The notes under the pieces: generated by a model | Databases searched by the model: none | Seen by the model: the letters and a program-made list of their open reading frames with translations, nothing else | Told to the model about the DNA's origin: nothing | Shown: in pieces, positions 62,001 through 64,000 of the stretch | Layout: each line of letters begins with the position of its first letter | Numbering within the stretch: the first letter of the stretch is position 1 | DNA from: JAWKSY01 sp041402125 | GTDB taxonomy: Bacteria > Planctomycetota > GCA-002687715 > DRQF01 | Assembly (NCBI GenBank): GCA_041402125.1 | Contig: JAWKSY010000002.1 | Span: forward strand, 1-64,000 | Direction of reading: 5' to 3' | Length of the DNA: 64,000 nucleotides | Made by a program: the position numbers and the translations under genes

Positions 62001-63133
62001 CCGAAGTGGTAGTCGCCGCGGAGGAAGTTCATCTCGGCCGGAGCGACGTCCTTCTCGAGCCAGTAGTCGGTGATGGCGAGCAGGCGCTCGTCGTCGCCGA
62101 TCTTCGCCGCGGCCCGGGCGAGGACGGACTCGAAGGCGTAGGAGCGGTGCCCCTTCCGCCCGGGCGGGATGAGCTCGACCGTGTCGATCGCGCGCTGATA
62201 CTGCTCGCCGTCGAGATAGCCCTCGGCGAGCAGCTCGACGGTGCGCTCGCGCAGCGTCTCGTACTCCGCGCGGAGATCGAGGTCGCCGCCGAAGCGGCGC
62301 TCGTCGATCTGGAGCAGGCCCTGGCGGGCGCGTTCGGCCTCGAGGGCCCGCTTGCGGGTCTCGGCGAAGCTCGCGAGTTCGAAGCGCGAGCGCGCGACCT
62401 CGAGCTCGCCCGCCTCCGCGTCGGCCTTCGCGACGGCGGCGGAGAAGGCCGCCTCCGCGGCGAGGAACTCGCCGTGGCCGGACTCGAAGACGCCGTCGAA
62501 GCGCTCGACCTCGGTCATGCCGTGGCGCTCGCGGAGCCGCTGGAGGAAGCGGTCGAGCGAGCTGCGGTAGACGCGTTCGTCGGCGCGGAGGATGCCCTCG
62601 ACGAGCCGGACGTTCGCGCGGGCCTCGCGGTCGCCGATGGCGCGGTCGAGGCGTTCGATGATGCGGTCCTTCACCTCCTCGCCGGCGGCGAGGTGGTAGA
62701 GCCCCTTCGCCTCGAGGGCGAGGGAGTGTCCGGCGATCGCGGGCTCGACCTGGCCGACCTCCGAGGAGGCGTCCTCGATGCGGCCGGCGTCGAGAAGGGT
62801 GCGGACGGTCTGGTAGTGGGCGCGGAGCTTCCAGCTCGAGGCCGCGCGGAGGGCGGTGAGGGTGGCGACGGCGTCGGCGTCGAGGCGACGGTGGCGGAGG
62901 GCCACCCCGAGGTAGTAGCGGGCTTGGTGGTCGTCGGGCTGCTCGACGATCCGGCGCGAGAGGAGACGCTGCGCGTCCTCCCAGTCGCCGCGCTCGAAGG
63001 CGGCCACGCCGTCTCCGAGGTCGCCGCCCGAGAAGAGCGTCCAGCCGGTCCATCCGAGGAGGCCCAGGGCCGCCGCCAGCATGAGCCAGCGGAGGGCGGA
63101 GCCGCCCCCTCTCTTCTTCTTCGCGCGTCGCAT
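59045..63133 (-). CDS. Giant membrane-anchored TPR-repeat protein, PrsT-like
   Basis: A 1362-residue protein with a basic start (MRRAKKKRGGG), one membrane helix at about residues 15-33 (LRWLMLAAALGLLGWTGWTL) and then TPR-type helical repeats to the end. Examples are AFERGDWEDAQRLLSRRIVEQPDDHQ at the start and NASGSNRTYLRRLAEAYMNVNNYDRA in the middle. Exosortase-A loci often carry a large TPR lipoprotein (PrsT, about 900 residues); this one is longer and uses a signal anchor, so the match is by context. The ATG at 63133 has GAGGA 6 nt upstream. The long open frame opposite it is not a gene. Confidence 0.8.
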   Translation of the reverse strand: MRRAKKKRGGGSALRWLMLAAALGLLGWTGWTLFSGGDLGDGVAAFERGDWEDAQRLLSRRIVEQPDDHQARYYLGVALRHRRLDADAVATLTALRAASSWKLRAHYQTVRTLLDAGRIEDASSEVGQVEPAIAGHSLALEAKGLYHLAAGEEVKDRIIERLDRAIGDREARANVRLVEGILRADERVYRSSLDRFLQRLRERHGMTEVERFDGVFESGHGEFLAAEAAFSAAVAKADAEAGELEVARSRFELASFAETRKRALEAERARQGLLQIDERRFGGDLDLRAEYETLRERTVELLAEGYLDGEQYQRAIDTVELIPPGRKGHRSYAFESVLARAAAKIGDDERLLAITDYWLEKDVAPAEMNFLRGDYHFGRGDNEKAILYLEKAHNASGSNRTYLRRLAEAYMNVNNYDRANEVLKDLCRLEPTNWEAQLMRIRAIEGMRWTDEAREDLAELLRTTFSTRGTPGNTALREYMQRFLERNGLTPDDLYQSERLWRDDPFNFEAGTRYVDFLVEKGDVVTAARVATSLEQSVPDDDPAVYDVAMSCGRLHLARHRWEEAVACFLRAATERPYEADAFVGEARAHIGADRLGSAWRAVEKVRILAPDHPDLPEIEFELYAESGDDARVAETGTKLVTTRECDWPVVERTARALIATGETKRARALLADSDKLDKGGPDGDLDYAILFDRAGDERRAENLTFAVLEANPSNRELVARAARRYLEKERYETVVRALEPIVARDAYSSRELLEILVSCYEGLGETGRALDTLARLRPLAPRFADRRVAAFCEKHGAWKEILSLVRNARLEQRVDPELSRAGARAALALGDVDEARRLSLEIKVEPGADLADNALVLAKLQEAMRDFARAQQTLETAIPRVEPERRAEVRLALVDLLGRHGQAQAMMEAIGAALDAREDADELAPLAARHILALGLPNAGQVLDEAITRYGDPADSRLDRGLLRLSEDRLEDALTDLEAAHAKEPDADRTHALAMARALRGQIGPLDTLLRPSEKPEVPAVDRDTRVHSRIVAALRTPGRRDLDALLSELPARNEAEREGLEALIRDLDGLTDGEARAAARVALARLWTFSRYRWTRTLALTALDDLGLRLPTRARELALARSALLMRYDDTWTRGVGIVSGLLQESAFRDEAALMIYLEEYLANEQSEPIRLVVDMMLAGEGFSARAYRDAARLFLGAGRNEAAARLLHHSQDKSPEKLLLEARSLHAAGATQRAARLLETLPPETRATVEAVELQTRLALEAGDGGRGAYRVAVRLVRDFPVDDPEVLLLHARACFAAGRSDEGWTSIERYVAWRPASAAQVDRAIDAVNATVEKNGERRERLYTRLRLLDPASLIGAG

Positions 63134-63359
63134 CCCGCGTCCTCGGGTCGGGACCCCTCTTCGGCGGCGCCCCCCTCCGGAGCGCCGCTCGCCTACTCTC
63201 TTATCGCACCGCGCCGGGCCTTCCGTTGAAGGAAGACGAGATCCCGCCGGGACTTCCGTGAGTTCGCGGCGCCGGATGTCCACTCGGGTATACGAGATCG
63301 ACCTTTGCGATGCGAAGCGCCTCGCGATTCACCGGACGGAGGGCCGGTTCGGGGCCCGA

Positions 63360-64000
63360 TCAGTCCTCGGCGTCGAGTGCCTCGTCGAAGAGCCGGTACT
63401 TCTTCATCTTGTTGAAGAGCGTGGTCCGATTCACCTGGAGCATCTCCGCCGTCTTCTGACGGTTGCCCGCGTTCAAGCGGAGGGCGCGGAGGATGTAGTC
63501 GCGCTCGGGCGCCTCCATCGCGACGCGCAGGGGGCGGAGGGGGGAGGGAGCGCCCTCGCCGCCGCCCTCGTAGCGGCCGGGGAGGGCGGCCGCCTCGACG
63601 AGCGGGCCCCCGCTGAGGACCACCGCGTGCTCGACGACGTTCTCGAGCTCCCGGACGTTCCCGGGCCAGTCGTAGCCGGTCAGGAAGGACATCACCTCGG
63701 GGCTGAATCCCTCGATCGGCTTCCGGTACTCGCCGGCGAAGCGCCGGAGGAAGGCCTCGGCGAGGGCGGGCACGTCGTCCATGCGCTCGCGGAGCGGCGG
63801 GATCTGCAGGCTCACGACGTTGATGCGGTAGTAGAGGTCCTCGCGGAACTTCCCCTCGGCGACGAGGCGCTCGAGATCGACGTTGGTCGCGAGGACGAGG
63901 CGGACGTCGGCGCAGCGCTCCTCGTTCGAGCCGAGGCGCTCGAAGACGCGGTCCTGCAGGACGCGGAGCAGCTTCACCTGGAGCGCGGGCGTCGCGTTGC
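63360..64000 (-). CDS. Sigma-54-dependent transcriptional activator, C-terminal part (window edge)
   Basis: The last 213 or so residues of an NtrC-family activator. The visible part has LLRVLQDRVFERLGS, VRLVLATNVDLERL and FREDLYYRINVVSLQIPPLRER. The sensor II region WPGNVRELENVVEHAV follows, with a Fis-type helix-turn-helix at the C-terminus (LNAGNRQKTAEMLQVNRTTLFNKMKKY). The GAFTGA loop and any receiver or GAF domain lie outside the window. In exosortase systems such a gene is prsR, controlling PEP-CTERM-linked promoters; here only position supports that. It precedes the TPR gene on the same strand by 227 bp. Confidence 0.93.
   Translation of the reverse strand, partial: NATPALQVKLLRVLQDRVFERLGSNEERCADVRLVLATNVDLERLVAEGKFREDLYYRINVVSLQIPPLRERMDDVPALAEAFLRRFAGEYRKPIEGFSPEVMSFLTGYDWPGNVRELENVVEHAVVLSGGPLVEAAALPGRYEGGGEGAPSPLRPLRVAMEAPERDYILRALRLNAGNRQKTAEMLQVNRTTLFNKMKKYRLFDEALDAED

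Noticed and set aside
59252..63229. A 1325-codon open frame on the plus strand opposite the TPR gene
   Set aside because: It is a composition effect: in 70% GC DNA with G/C third positions the opposite strand often lacks stops. The translation is Arg/Gly/Leu/Asp-rich without any domain, while the minus strand encodes clear TPR repeats.

Overview
The window is about 70% GC, densely coded chromosomal DNA from a bacterium. Small genes overlap by 4 bp (ATGA/GTGA) in long operons, and codon third positions are almost always G or C. The best guess is an uncultured member of the Planctomycetota or a close PVC relative. The supports are a protein of the Minf_1886/Verruco-Plancto restricted type (23966-24340), a signal-peptide parallel beta-helix protein of a kind common in planctomycetes, and several DUF-type anchored or secreted metallopeptidase-like proteins. 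This is inference from protein style; no rRNA gene is present to settle it. I see no phage, IS element or CRISPR array.

Left part (1-33000), mostly housekeeping genes in short mixed-strand units: UvrD/PcrA helicase (cut by the left edge), AcpS, DUF445, LarE, a beta-helix protein, a lipoprotein, glutaryl-CoA dehydrogenase-like enzyme, RlmI-like methyltransferase, DegP/HtrA protease, a CvpA protein, a DUF1570-type anchored peptidase, tRNA-Val(GAC), an HTH-receiver fusion regulator, a PafB/PafC-like WYL pair, an operon of TPR-metallopeptidase / divergent DnaA / HolB, a Ctp protease with a calcium-loop insertion, ComM, MoaC, Asd, and AccB-AccC.

Right part (33000-64000), a surface polysaccharide locus. 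Genes 33070-43628 make activated sugars: UDP-xylose synthase, GlmS, a UDP-HexNAc dehydrogenase, three epimerases including WecB, RmlA, RmlD and RmlB, followed by a GT2 enzyme. Genes 43977-57050 are the export and assembly part: Wza-like lipoprotein, Wzz-like chain-length protein, an ExeA-type ATPase, a CpsD-like protein, four glycosyltransferases, an O-antigen-ligase-like protein and an asparagine-synthase-like amidotransferase. A second transcription unit (57481-59044) has the priming phosphoglycosyl transferase and a polysaccharide deacetylase. The set matches the exosortase-A (XrtA/PEP-CTERM) associated exopolysaccharide clusters, with a giant TPR protein and a sigma-54 activator next door as in PrsT/PrsR systems, but no exosortase gene lies in the window.

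The most notable points are: (1) two genes, the DnaA-like gene and the XrtA-type ATPase, that each look one base short in a homopolymer, so that the natural C-terminus and operon overlap sit in another frame; (2) a CpsD-like kinase that has lost its Walker A lysine and its tyrosine tail; (3) a 12-17 nt motif repeated directly at the 3' ends of three genes, always in the sense orientation; (4) a run of EF-hand-like loops inside the catalytic domain of a Ctp protease; (5) a recurrent extended -10 promoter pattern.
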